From: Shewanella glacialimarina
Lineage (GTDB): Bacteria > Pseudomonadota > Gammaproteobacteria > Enterobacterales > Shewanellaceae
Reading direction: 5' to 3'
NCBI RefSeq assembly: GCF_020511155.1
Contig: NZ_CP041216.1
Location: forward strand, 1,116,001 to 1,180,000
Length of the DNA: 64,000 nt
Notes under the pieces: model-generated
What the model saw: only the letters and a program-made list of their open reading frames with translations
What the model was told of the DNA's origin: nothing
Databases searched by the model: none
Shown here: piece after piece, positions 1-9,611 of the stretch
Layout: each line of letters opens with the position of its first letter
Position numbering within the stretch: position 1 is the stretch's first letter
Made by a program: the position numbers and the translations under genes

Positions 1-2147
1 AAAGATTGTTGCTCTATGACACTGATTTCTGTCGCAACTTTGCAATTTAGATTGATTGTGCCCCGAGCGTGTCTAGTTATTTGAATGAATACTTCAAAAA
101 AGCGCATATCATCAGCGGATTTCATTATTTTAATTGGATCTATAATTTGACTTTTTAGTACCCCATCTGCCATGAGTGGTGTCAGGTTGTATTGCATTAT
201 TTGATCTGTATCTTGAGAGAATAAATGGCTGATCTCATCTACTTTGGTGCCAATGCCGATAGCTGAAAGGGAGAATGATTTACTCTGTTTTTCAATAAAA
301 TATGGCACGCTAACTAGCTCACGCATCATCAAATTTTTCATACCATCAGCAAGCTCTTTTTGTTCACCATCGTTATCAGACAGTTGAGTTAACTTTGCTT
401 TGTTGTGATTGATCAGTTTATTTAAAAATTCAACGCCGATATGTGGTGAGTGACCAATTAATGCACTTAAATGAAGTATGCTGCCTTTTGAGCGCGTTCT
501 AATAAGTTGGTATGGTAATGCGCTCAAGTCAATCTGAATAGCTTTGGCCTGTAGGCTAGGCAAGCTAAGACTAACAGATGCCGGTGAGTTAAAATCGAAT
601 TTTTCCGCTAAGGTTACTTGTAAGCCTCGGCTAGAAATATCGTGGGTTATTCCAGAAGCGATCTTATTACCTTGTTTGATGTTAACTAATGTTTTAAAAG
701 CGAATCTTGATTCATGGCGCCGCTCTGTAAATGGCATTGATATTCTTTTAATGCTATTCACATTTATTTTACGTTGCGCAAAGGTTTTTAGTTGGTTTAC
801 ATCTTGGTTATTAAACCAAGCTTGATATTGGGCATTTACGTTCGAATTAGTGATATCACAAACTTGAATAATATGACTAAAACTGGCCAACTGTTGTTCT
901 GTTAATGCTGAATATTGTGCATCATCGCCCGGAAGTGTAGAGGTTTTATAATTCAGTTTATGATCCACTTTTTGGCTAACTAATTTATAGACCCGCCAAC
1001 TTGACTTTTTTGAACCAAAACCTAAGAATAATCCCAAGTGTTCACTTTGTTGCAGTTCAAATAATGTCGCTGAATAAAAATGCACTTTTTCGTTGGCTAT
1101 ATGTGTAAAACAAAACATCAGTTGATGTTCAGTAATATCCGGTGACTTTAATAAATGCACTATGCGGTTATTAGTTAACATCCCTGGTAGCTGGTTAATA
1201 TCATCCTCATTTTGAAAAAAGTGCAGTAATGGCTGATTACCGCGTCCAAGCAGGGCATGGGTGATATGAGGCTTACCTTCTTTAATCGAAATGTAGACAG
1301 GTAAATGAGGTTGCAAGGGTAAGTAATGACGCTCGAACCCTAAACCTGTAGCATTAACAATGACATCGTTGACATCGACTTTGTAGCGAAATTTATAACT
1401 ATTAATTAATTGAGTAATAACCTTATCTAGTTCTTCACTGCTACCAATTCGTTTTAGGCGAAATATGGCGCTGTCGTCTTTATTTTGGATATCAACAATA
1501 GCGTAATCAACACCTTGCTGTAAGTCTTCAAAGTAAAACTCTTCATTAAGTTCAAGCAACTTTACCCTAAGTGGTCTCTCAGGTTGAAAGTTATGTTTTA
1601 ATGGGAGTTTTATTCTGGCGCCGCCAACTGATAAGTCTAGGGTGAGCCCTAATATTTCAGCCAATCCAGATTGTGAAACTGAAATTTTAATACTGTAGTT
1701 CATTCGCTCTTCACTACGATTAAAATAACTGCCTAAAACAACACCAGGTACCATAAAAGGTGATGCATTTAAATTTGGTTCATTAGGGCTGCTTTCTTGT
1801 TTAAGAAGTTTGCGTTTCTTGTGAGCTTGAATGACTTTTTCGTATACACCCAAGGTGTATTTGTTTCGATAAATGGGTAATGCTTCTTCAAGGGCTTCTT
1901 TTGAGGGCGCGTCTAGAAAATGTCTTTGGCTACCTATGACCACTTCTTCACATGCCAGTTCGGTTTTATCACGTAAATCTATTACGCGAGTACACAAGGC
2001 TGATATGCGGTTTAGCTCCATTTTAAGTAAAAAACGGGTAGAGTTTGATTCATCAGCCGTTAGGCTTTCAAACAGTTCCTGAAAATCAGGTTCCATTAAT
2101 AAGGGCTTTAATTGTTCTATTAGTGCGCTATGGTCGTCTAGGCTCAT
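1..2147 (-). CDS. Large protein with two PilZ motifs (3' end outside window)
   Basis: The reverse strand reads open from an ATG at 2147-2145 to the window edge, giving at least 715 residues with no stop, so the C-terminus is missing. Two PilZ (c-di-GMP binding) signatures can be read. The first has RSEER at about residue 144, followed some 45 residues later by DLSVGG. The second has RRHESR at about residue 476, followed by DISSRG about 20 residues on. The region between the two motifs shows no domain I recognise. No signal peptide or membrane segment is visible, so the protein is probably cytoplasmic. It is divergent from radA. A role as a c-di-GMP effector is inferred from the motifs; the target is unknown. 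Confidence 0.8.
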   Translation of the reverse strand, partial: MSLDDHSALIEQLKPLLMEPDFQELFESLTADESNSTRFLLKMELNRISALCTRVIDLRDKTELACEEVVIGSQRHFLDAPSKEALEEALPIYRNKYTLGVYEKVIQAHKKRKLLKQESSPNEPNLNASPFMVPGVVLGSYFNRSEERMNYSIKISVSQSGLAEILGLTLDLSVGGARIKLPLKHNFQPERPLRVKLLELNEEFYFEDLQQGVDYAIVDIQNKDDSAIFRLKRIGSSEELDKVITQLINSYKFRYKVDVNDVIVNATGLGFERHYLPLQPHLPVYISIKEGKPHITHALLGRGNQPLLHFFQNEDDINQLPGMLTNNRIVHLLKSPDITEHQLMFCFTHIANEKVHFYSATLFELQQSEHLGLFLGFGSKKSSWRVYKLVSQKVDHKLNYKTSTLPGDDAQYSALTEQQLASFSHIIQVCDITNSNVNAQYQAWFNNQDVNQLKTFAQRKINVNSIKRISMPFTERRHESRFAFKTLVNIKQGNKIASGITHDISSRGLQVTLAEKFDFNSPASVSLSLPSLQAKAIQIDLSALPYQLIRTRSKGSILHLSALIGHSPHIGVEFLNKLINHNKAKLTQLSDNDGEQKELADGMKNLMMRELVSVPYFIEKQSKSFSLSAIGIGTKVDEISHLFSQDTDQIMQYNLTPLMADGVLKSQIIDPIKIMKSADDMRFFEVFIQITRHARGTINLNCKVATEISVIEQQS

Positions 2148-2360
2148 CTTCTATTATCGTTTTTAATGCTTATTGTGAGTCTGGCTGTTAATCTTATCGG
2201 CATGAAAAGACATTGCTTTATCAATAGTGTGGTCTGAAGTTAATCTTAACCCTATTTGAGATAAATGATAAAGTTTACAGAACAATTAGTGTCTATGATT
2301 TGATATATCTTGGACTGAAAAGAGGTCTTCCTCAACTTTTTAATTTACTAACTGGGCATT

Positions 2361-3725
2361 ATGGCAAAGAATAAAACAGCATATGTGTGCAATGAATGTG
2401 GCCAAGACTTTCCGCGTTGGCAAGGGCAGTGTAATGCTTGCCAGGAATGGAATACGATCACGGAAGTCCGTTTGGGCGCAAGTAGTGCTACACGTACCCA
2501 TCAGTTTAGTGGTTATGCCGGATCCACCAGTAAAGAAGTACAGACTCTTGATCAAATCGACTTAAATGCGCTCCCTCGTATCGCTAGCACATTTGGCGAG
2601 TTAGATCGGGTTTTAGGTGGCGGTATTGTCCCAGGTAGTGCGATATTAATTGGTGGGCATCCTGGTGCAGGTAAAAGTACCCTGTTACTGCAAACCTTGT
2701 GTCAATTAGCGCAAATTATGCCCGCCTTGTACGTCACGGGAGAAGAGTCTTTACAACAAGTGGCTATGCGCGCCCATCGTCTAGGGTTACCGACTCAAAA
2801 TCTGCGTATGCTGTCTGAAACAAGTGTTGAAGCTATTTGTGATGTTGCGATACAAATAAAGCCAAAAGTGATTGTGATTGATTCTATTCAAGTGATGCAC
2901 ATGAGCGATATTCAATCTTCACCTGGAAGTGTGTCTCAGGTTCGAGAGTCAGCTTCATATTTGACCCGATTTGCAAAACAACATGGTATAGCGGTCATTA
3001 TGGTTGGCCATGTCACCAAAGATGGCAGTTTAGCTGGCCCGAAGGTATTAGAACATTGTATTGACTGCTCGGTGATGTTTGAAGGTGATAGTGATAGTCG
3101 CTACCGTACTTTACGCTCACATAAAAATCGATTCGGCGCAATTAATGAGTTAGGTGTTTTTGCGATGACGGAACGTGGCTTAAAAGAAGTGGCTAATCCC
3201 TCGGCAATATTTTTATCCCGTGGCGATGAAGCATCATCGGGATCATTAGTTATGGTGGTATGGGAAGGTACCCGTCCATTGCTGGTGGAGTTGCAGGTTC
3301 TGGTCGACAGTTCAGCCATGTCTAACCCTCGTCGAGTCGCGGTAGGGATGGATGCCAATCGTTTAGCCATGCTACTGGCAGTGATGCACCGCCATGGTGG
3401 GTTGCAGATGTCTGATCAAGATGTGTTTGTAAACGTTGTGGGTGGCGTAAAAGTAACTGAAACCAGTGCCGATTTAACGTTATTATTGGCGATGGTATCG
3501 AGTTTTCGCGGTCAGGTTTTACCAACTGATTTAGTTGTTTTTGGTGAAGTGGGCTTATCAGGGGAAATTAGACCTGTACCTAATGGCCAGGAACGTTTAA
3601 TTGAAGCCGCTAAACATGGTTTTAAACGTGCAATAGTACCTAAAGCTAACATGCCAAAAAAACCACCTGCGGGAATGGAGGTTATAGGGGTAAGCAAATT
3701 AACTGAAGCGCTAAACGCACTTTAG
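2361..3725 (+). CDS. radA: DNA repair protein RadA
   Basis: RadA is a RecA-like ATPase that helps process recombination intermediates by branch migration. The 454-residue protein has the family layout. It has an N-terminal zinc finger (C10-x2-C13, C24-x2-C27), a Walker A motif GGHPGAGKST at 98-107, the RadA-specific KNRFG motif near residue 256, and a C-terminal Lon-protease-like domain without a protease role. Length matches the roughly 450-460 residues usual for the family. It stands alone between a divergent PilZ-motif gene and a convergent PilZ gene, and a terminator hairpin overlaps its stop codon. Confidence 0.97.
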   Translation: MAKNKTAYVCNECGQDFPRWQGQCNACQEWNTITEVRLGASSATRTHQFSGYAGSTSKEVQTLDQIDLNALPRIASTFGELDRVLGGGIVPGSAILIGGHPGAGKSTLLLQTLCQLAQIMPALYVTGEESLQQVAMRAHRLGLPTQNLRMLSETSVEAICDVAIQIKPKVIVIDSIQVMHMSDIQSSPGSVSQVRESASYLTRFAKQHGIAVIMVGHVTKDGSLAGPKVLEHCIDCSVMFEGDSDSRYRTLRSHKNRFGAINELGVFAMTERGLKEVANPSAIFLSRGDEASSGSLVMVVWEGTRPLLVELQVLVDSSAMSNPRRVAVGMDANRLAMLLAVMHRHGGLQMSDQDVFVNVVGGVKVTETSADLTLLLAMVSSFRGQVLPTDLVVFGEVGLSGEIRPVPNGQERLIEAAKHGFKRAIVPKANMPKKPPAGMEVIGVSKLTEALNAL

Positions 3726-3736
3726 TTGTGCGTTTT
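3713..3736 (+). terminator. radA terminator overlapping the stop codon
   Basis: Stem AAACGCAC / GTGCGTTT with a 7-nt loop that contains the radA TAG, followed by TTTT. The stem therefore lies partly inside the coding sequence. Confidence 0.65.
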
Positions 3737-3761
3737 CAGCGTTAAATTTAACGGTTATTTA

Positions 3762-4124
3762 TTATTCGGGTTGGATCAGCATTTCCAGCTCTCGATTAAG
3801 CAGTTCAGCATCACCTAAGTTAAGTTCAATAATACGGCGCAAGTGACTAATGCTTTCAACATCGATATGTAAACAGCGTAAGCCTAAATGCTTGCTAGTT
3901 TTATGTACAATCTTGGTGTTCATGACTAACTGAATATCAGAGTCCGGTAATACAAACTCTAATGTTATATCACTGTTTTGTGTACCGCTGAATGTTTCAG
4001 GGATTTCGACCAAAGCACCATTAAGGCTTAAATCTAGAATCGTTGTACGCCAGGTAGACTCAGCCTGAGCAAGATAAGCATTAGCATCAAATAGAATTCT
4101 CGAAAATTTGCGTCTCTCGTCCAT
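3762..4124 (-). CDS. Single-domain PilZ protein
   Basis: A 120-residue protein made of essentially one PilZ domain, which binds cyclic di-GMP. The two signature motifs are present: RRKFSR at residues 4-9 and DLSLNG at 31-36. No other domain, signal peptide or membrane segment is visible, so it is likely a cytoplasmic adaptor that responds to c-di-GMP through a partner protein. It faces radA and lies just downstream, on the same strand, of the large sensor kinase gene's start region side, separated by about 85 bp from that gene's stop. The partner and phenotype cannot be read from the sequence. Confidence 0.85.
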   Translation of the reverse strand: MDERRKFSRILFDANAYLAQAESTWRTTILDLSLNGALVEIPETFSGTQNSDITLEFVLPDSDIQLVMNTKIVHKTSKHLGLRCLHIDVESISHLRRIIELNLGDAELLNRELEMLIQPE

Positions 4125-4210
4125 TAGGCTGTCCTTTAATTTATAGGATTAGTGTTGTATTGATTGTTATAGATTAGCATACGATATAAGCACACATAAA
4201 ACACCCAGAT

Positions 4211-7200
4211 TCAATTTATTTGTTTCGTCATTATTTCTTCGGGTAACTCTATTGTAAATATAGCGCCTTGTTCTGGAGCCGTGCTCAAGGTGACTTTGCC
4301 TTTTAAAACCTGATTAACTAAGTTATATAAAATGTTCATTCCCAGGCCGCTTCCACCCTGGCCACGTTTAGTGGTGAAAAAGGGGGTGAAAATCTTCTGT
4401 TTAACTTCATCTGACATGCCGCATCCATCATCTTTATAAATAATTTTAAGCCCGTTAGGTTCTCGCGTTACGGTTAAGCTAAGTTGGCCGATTTTATTAT
4501 CAGGGTAAGCATGAATTATCGAGTTATTTAATAAGTTGCTAATAATTTGATACATTACGCCTGGCTGGCTGTGTAATGAAATATCTTCAGGGCACTGGTA
4601 ATCATATTGGTGTTTAGTACGAGATAATAATGGATGCAGCGACACAAATATTTCATCTAAATATTGTTTTAGATTGAAGTCTCTTACTTCTTCATGCGAT
4701 TGATCCACAGCAACTTTTTTGAAACTTTGTATTAATTTAGTTGCTCTATTTAAATTAGATAGCATCAGTCTTGCACAATCAGCAACTTCAGTTTGATATA
4801 GTTCAAAATCTTCTTGCGAAACATCGCCTGATTGATATTTTTTATTGAACTCCTCGACCCTGTCCGAAAGATGCGATGTTGCTGTCACACTAATACCGAT
4901 GGGAGTATTCATTTCGTGAGTAATACTTGCGACGAGTCCACCTAACGTGGCCATTTTTTCTTTATCAATGAGCTCATTTTGAGTGAGTTTAAGCTCTTCA
5001 GTGCGAGACTTTACTCTATCTTCAAGCTCAATGTTGAGCAGTTTAAGTGCTTCTTCAGTTTCTTTTAACGACTGAATATTCTTTATTGTACCCGTTATTC
5101 TGTTTGGTTTTCCTTGATTATTTCTCTCTATCACTTGACCTCTATTCAGTACCCAAAGCCATTTGTCATCAGGTGTTTTTGCTCTATAAGCCAGTTCAAA
5201 TTTATTTTCCTCTAAGTTTAAGCAAGAGGTCATAATATTAATTACATGGGGTAAGTCGTCAGGGTGAACGCACTGTTGTAGGGTGTCCATTAAACTGATT
5301 TCGTGTTCAGGATATTGTAAAAAAGTATTAGTGCGAATAGCAGTTTTATTTCGAATGTCCCAGTCCCAAAACTCATCACCACTGCCCCATAATGCGAGCT
5401 GTAATCGCTGCTCGCTTTTAGCAACTTGCTCCATCATAAAGACTTTAATGCGATATTTGCGAGTTTGTAACCAGCTAAATAATCCGATGATGGCAACAAA
5501 AAATAAGCAATAAAGTAAATATGCCCACCATGTTTGCCAGGGTGGGGGCATAATATGAATCTCCAAGGTTCTTATCTGACTAAACTGATTGTTGTGATTT
5601 TTAGCTCTGACTTGAAATTGGTATTTACCGGGTGATAAGCCAGAAAAATGGGCAACATGACTGTTTAAATCATCAAACCATTGCTGATGTAGTCCTAGCA
5701 TCCTATATTCATATTTAATCTGTTGGGCTTGATGTAAATTATTACTGTGAAAACGAAATGAAAATAATGTGTCTAGATAACTCAACTGAATATTATCGGC
5801 ATAACTGACATCCAGCGATTGATTAAACCGTGTGTCATCTTGTAAACGCTGCAACTTATTTAATAAGTAAAACTCGTCGATAATGGGCGTTTTAAGTTCT
5901 GGTGTGACGGGTAAATCAGAGGGGGTAATGATGTTAAACCCATTTATGCCACCTAAATAAACACGATTATTATCATCAACAAAGCCTGCACCGAAATTAA
6001 ACTCATTATTCTGAAGCCCATCCACATCAGTATAATTACGTATTGTATGATCTTTGCTATTAAGAACGCTAAGTCCTTCAGATGTACCGACCCAGAGTTG
6101 ATCCAACTTATCTTTAACCATAAGGTAAGCGATATTGTCGATTAAACCATTTTGCTTATTAAATAGTTGCACCGCCTTTGTTTCAGGTACAAAAGAGAAA
6201 ACCCCATCACTGGAAGAGATCCACAACCTATCTTTTATCCAATAGGCATTAAATAAATGTTTGCTAGGAAATTGCTCGACAGTGTTTGGCGCATATTGCG
6301 TAAATTTTCCCTCTGCAGACATATGAATTAACCCTGCACCATAAGTTAATATCCAGTACCCGCCTTGCTGGGCAGGTAAAATCTCACTTATCTCATTACT
6401 CGCAAGACTGTTAGGTAAATTGGGATCATGAGACCAGGATTTAAAACCATGTATAGCGGGTATAAATAAACTTAGCCCTGCATCTTTTGTAGTAACCCAA
6501 GCCTGGTTAGTATCATCGAATAAAATGCTATAAAGATGGTTACTTACTATTGCCAGAGGGTTATCCGGCTGAGCTACATATTGCTCAATTTCCTTGGTTT
6601 TAATATCTATGATGTATAAACCATTACCGCGTGTACCAATCCAAAGTTGGTGTTTATCATCTTGTCTTATAAAACTAATAAAGCTTTTACTATCAAATTG
6701 TGGGTGGGTAAAAAGTGAAAAACCAGTAATGTTTCTTTGAGTATCTTCAGCTGCGATAAATAATCCTTGGGCAGTTCCAACCCAAAGGATGTTTTGTTTA
6801 TCACGATAAATCGTTCTTATATCGGCATCAGCGATATTGTTATCAAAGAATGCATATTGATTGATAGTATTAAAAGCTTGGCTATTTAGATCTGTTTTAC
6901 TTAAACCAGCACTTCTTGTGCCTATCCATAGTTGGCGTTGATCGTCTATCCACAACCTGGTAATTAAACCACTGCTGACACTGCGAGTGTTACTAGCTGA
7001 ATGCGAAAAATGCTCAAATTGATGAGTGTCTGGCTGATACCAAGCTACACCAGCTTGTTGGAAGCCAATCCAAAGTTTACCATCGATATCTAAAGCTAAG
7101 TCATTGATATTGTATTGCTGAACGGTATCTGGGAAAAATAACTGGTGCGAAGTGATGATAGGTGATGTTAACCCTTGTGATAAATCTAGATGCAATAATT

Positions 7201-7909
7201 CACTATTACTGGTGGCTACCCAAATGTTATTACCGTCTCCATTTGCAATACGGGTAATATATTTTGTTTGCTTAGATTGTTGAGATATCGTGGTTAATTT
7301 TTTTTGTTCAGGTAAGTAAAGTTGTAGGCCTTGATTATGATAAACCCATAAACGCGATGATTTATCTAAAAATAGGCCGTGAATATTATCATCTAATAAA
7401 CCTTTGTCGCCGATATTTAAGTGATCAATAAGCACATTTTGTGTGGCAGAAAAAATATAAATTCCGTTATTAGTAGCAATCCAAATATTACCTTCACTAT
7501 CTTCACTTAGGTCGTTAATTCCGCTAGAGGGTAATCCAAATTCAGGCGCGTTGTAATGCTCAAAACGTTTGGTTTTTGGTTTAAATCTATTTAAACCATC
7601 ATTGACGGTGGACAGCCAAAGCTCTCCTTTTTTACTGTAATACAAATGGCTAATATGATTGCCTGATGGGCCATACTTATCTTCTTTTAAGTAAATCTTT
7701 ATTTCTTTACCATTGTAACGATTTAAACCAGCCTGTGTCGCTATCCATAAATAACCACTTTTATCCGTAATGACATCATTAACAGTGTTCATGGATAAGC
7801 CATGCTCGGCTCCAATCGTGTCAAATAGCACCACAGCCTGAGTAAGATGAGGAGCAAAAAAGAATATATACAGAAAAGTATAATAGCTTAGTAGGCGTTT
7901 TTTTCTCAC
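4211..7909 (-). CDS. Membrane sensor histidine kinase with two-component-regulator beta-propeller, Y_Y_Y and PAS domains
   Basis: A 1232-residue protein. A signal peptide (about 1-25) is followed by a long periplasmic section with roughly fourteen propeller repeats of the type WIATxxGLNRY (about residues 40-690), a Y_Y_Y domain (about 720-800), one membrane segment near WWAYLLYCLFFVAIIGLF (about 810-835), and a PAS region with a W-rich PAC-like end. A coiled stretch then leads to the kinase core. The H-box is ITHEMNTPIG with the phospho-acceptor His near 998, the N-box is NLLNNSIIHAY near 1125, and the G boxes are DDGCGM and GGSGLGMNI. Unlike Bacteroidetes hybrid two-component proteins it has no receiver or DNA-binding domain, and no response regulator gene lies beside it. 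The ligand is unknown. Confidence 0.88.
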   Translation of the reverse strand: MRKKRLLSYYTFLYIFFFAPHLTQAVVLFDTIGAEHGLSMNTVNDVITDKSGYLWIATQAGLNRYNGKEIKIYLKEDKYGPSGNHISHLYYSKKGELWLSTVNDGLNRFKPKTKRFEHYNAPEFGLPSSGINDLSEDSEGNIWIATNNGIYIFSATQNVLIDHLNIGDKGLLDDNIHGLFLDKSSRLWVYHNQGLQLYLPEQKKLTTISQQSKQTKYITRIANGDGNNIWVATSNSELLHLDLSQGLTSPIITSHQLFFPDTVQQYNINDLALDIDGKLWIGFQQAGVAWYQPDTHQFEHFSHSASNTRSVSSGLITRLWIDDQRQLWIGTRSAGLSKTDLNSQAFNTINQYAFFDNNIADADIRTIYRDKQNILWVGTAQGLFIAAEDTQRNITGFSLFTHPQFDSKSFISFIRQDDKHQLWIGTRGNGLYIIDIKTKEIEQYVAQPDNPLAIVSNHLYSILFDDTNQAWVTTKDAGLSLFIPAIHGFKSWSHDPNLPNSLASNEISEILPAQQGGYWILTYGAGLIHMSAEGKFTQYAPNTVEQFPSKHLFNAYWIKDRLWISSSDGVFSFVPETKAVQLFNKQNGLIDNIAYLMVKDKLDQLWVGTSEGLSVLNSKDHTIRNYTDVDGLQNNEFNFGAGFVDDNNRVYLGGINGFNIITPSDLPVTPELKTPIIDEFYLLNKLQRLQDDTRFNQSLDVSYADNIQLSYLDTLFSFRFHSNNLHQAQQIKYEYRMLGLHQQWFDDLNSHVAHFSGLSPGKYQFQVRAKNHNNQFSQIRTLEIHIMPPPWQTWWAYLLYCLFFVAIIGLFSWLQTRKYRIKVFMMEQVAKSEQRLQLALWGSGDEFWDWDIRNKTAIRTNTFLQYPEHEISLMDTLQQCVHPDDLPHVINIMTSCLNLEENKFELAYRAKTPDDKWLWVLNRGQVIERNNQGKPNRITGTIKNIQSLKETEEALKLLNIELEDRVKSRTEELKLTQNELIDKEKMATLGGLVASITHEMNTPIGISVTATSHLSDRVEEFNKKYQSGDVSQEDFELYQTEVADCARLMLSNLNRATKLIQSFKKVAVDQSHEEVRDFNLKQYLDEIFVSLHPLLSRTKHQYDYQCPEDISLHSQPGVMYQIISNLLNNSIIHAYPDNKIGQLSLTVTREPNGLKIIYKDDGCGMSDEVKQKIFTPFFTTKRGQGGSGLGMNILYNLVNQVLKGKVTLSTAPEQGAIFTIELPEEIMTKQIN

Positions 7910-8012
7910 ACAGTTGATCCTTACACTTTTTTACTTTAATAATTATCTTAAGTGTTAAATTTAAGTGTAGAACTAAATTAATAAAATGCGAGTTAAGTAC
8001 TGGCGTTGACTA

Positions 8013-8039
8013 AAAAAGGAACCCGAAGGTTCCTTTTTA
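8013..8039 (-). terminator. Terminator downstream of the corB-like gene
   Basis: Stem AAGGAACC / GGTTCCTT with a CGAA tetraloop and U-rich tails on both strands. It follows the minus-strand transporter gene. Confidence 0.75.
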
Positions 8040-8086
8040 TTTGTTAACTAATTTGAAGTTAATTCATTGCTGTTAACCAATTACTG

Positions 8087-9394
8087 TTAACCAATAATAC
8101 TCTCATCAGGGTCTACGGTGGGTGAGTTTGGCATGATCCTCACGGATTTAATCATGTTATCCGATACCTCAATGACTTCAATATGGTAATCAGCTAAACG
8201 TAAACTGGTGTTAGCTGCAGGGATATCCTCAAGATATTCGACAATTAACCCATTGAGTGTTTTGGGGCCATCGATAGGGAAATCCCATTTCATCTCTTTA
8301 TTTAAATCACGGATGTTAATAGTAGCATCGATTAAAAAGCTTCCATCCTGTTGGATGTTAATATCTTCACTCGGTGTGGTCATCATTGATGTGGTGAAGT
8401 CGCCGACTATCTCTTCTAAAATATCTTCAAGTGTTACAAGTCCTTGGATGTCACCATACTCATCGACCACTAGGCCAATACGTTCTTTATTTTGTTGAAA
8501 ATTTGCTAGCTGGACGTTTAATGGCGTGCCTTCGGGAATAAAGTACAGCTCTTTTACTGCACGTAATAATGATGACTTGCTGAATTGCTCTTTTGATTGC
8601 AGACGAAGTGCATCACGTAAATGGATAAACCCAACGGAATCATCAATTGTGTCTCGATATACTAATACACGAGTATGTGGGCTTTGGATAACAAGCTTAT
8701 TAATGAGCTTAAAGTCATCATTCATATTGATAGCGTAAATATCGGAACGCGCAATCATAATGTCTTCTACGGTGACTTTTTCTAAATCTAATATCGACAA
8801 TAACATTTCTTGGTGACGCTGGGGAATAAGCGCACCAGCTTCGTGAACAACGGTACGTAACTCTTCTTGGCTTAATGCATCATTGGTTTTGACTGTTTTA
8901 ATACCCAATAAACGCAGGAAACCGCTAGTAATAATGTTAAGCCCTTTTACTAACGGCAGCATAATAATCAATAGCCATTTCAGAATAATGCTTGATGGAA
9001 AGGCGATCCTTTCTGGGTGTAATGCAGCATAGGTCTTGGGGGTGACTTCTGCAAAAATCAAAATAACAACAGTCAGTACGCCGGTAGTGATAGCAATGCT
9101 GGCAGCTTCATCAATATTATATTGGCTAAGTACGCGCATACCGATAATGGTTGCAATTGAAGAGGCGAGGATATTTACTAAGTTATTGCCGATAAGAATA
9201 AGCCCAATTAATCGGTCTGGCCTATCAAGTAGCTTTAGCGCTCGCTGTGCTGGTTTGTTACCACTGCCAGCTAAATGCCTTAAACGATAACGGTTAAGTG
9301 TCATCATGGCGGTTTCTGAACCAGAAAAATAAGCTGACATCAGAATTAAAACCAACAAAAAAATCAGGAGTGCGCTGGTAGATATAGCGTCCAA
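8087..9394 (-). CDS. yfjD: CorB/HlyC-CorC family inner membrane transporter (YfjD-like)
   Basis: A 435-residue membrane protein of the CNNM/CorB type linked to magnesium or cobalt efflux. The N-terminal DUF21 region carries several hydrophobic segments and the SGSETAMMTLNRYRLRHLA stretch. Two CBS domains follow (with MIARSDIYAI and VVDEYGDIQGLVTLEDILEE), then a C-terminal CorC_HlyC domain. The start appears to be TTG at 9394-9392. This matches the N-terminus of E. coli YfjD closely and has GGAG nine bases upstream, while the next ATG would remove most of the first membrane helix. Its position next to ypjD and ffh is conserved in gammaproteobacteria. Confidence 0.9.
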   Translation of the reverse strand: MDAISTSALLIFLLVLILMSAYFSGSETAMMTLNRYRLRHLAGSGNKPAQRALKLLDRPDRLIGLILIGNNLVNILASSIATIIGMRVLSQYNIDEAASIAITTGVLTVVILIFAEVTPKTYAALHPERIAFPSSIILKWLLIIMLPLVKGLNIITSGFLRLLGIKTVKTNDALSQEELRTVVHEAGALIPQRHQEMLLSILDLEKVTVEDIMIARSDIYAINMNDDFKLINKLVIQSPHTRVLVYRDTIDDSVGFIHLRDALRLQSKEQFSKSSLLRAVKELYFIPEGTPLNVQLANFQQNKERIGLVVDEYGDIQGLVTLEDILEEIVGDFTTSMMTTPSEDINIQQDGSFLIDATINIRDLNKEMKWDFPIDGPKTLNGLIVEYLEDIPAANTSLRLADYHIEVIEVSDNMIKSVRIMPNSPTVDPDESIIG

Positions 9395-9611
9395 GGAAGG
9401 GGGCTCCGTTATAGTAAAGAGGCCGTTATTGTCAGCCAGGATAGATAAATAGAAACAGCATTATTAACCACTGACGAAAAGAGTCAAGCTATAGAGACTT
9501 ATAATATCATCAAAATAAAATACAAAGCGCTGAATGAGTGCTTCACTTGGTTCAAAGCACCCATTTTTTATAATAATGACGATTTGTTCGCGGTCATTAT
9601 TGAGGTGGGAA

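Noticed and set aside
544..825. Plus-strand reading frame of 93 codons
   Set aside because: It lies antisense to the large PilZ-motif protein read on the minus strand, which has recognisable domains. It has no ribosome site and no family resemblance.
9572..9601. Inverted repeat AATAATGAC / GTCATTATT after ypjD
   Set aside because: It is AT-rich, with no proper T tract on the minus strand, so I do not call it a terminator.
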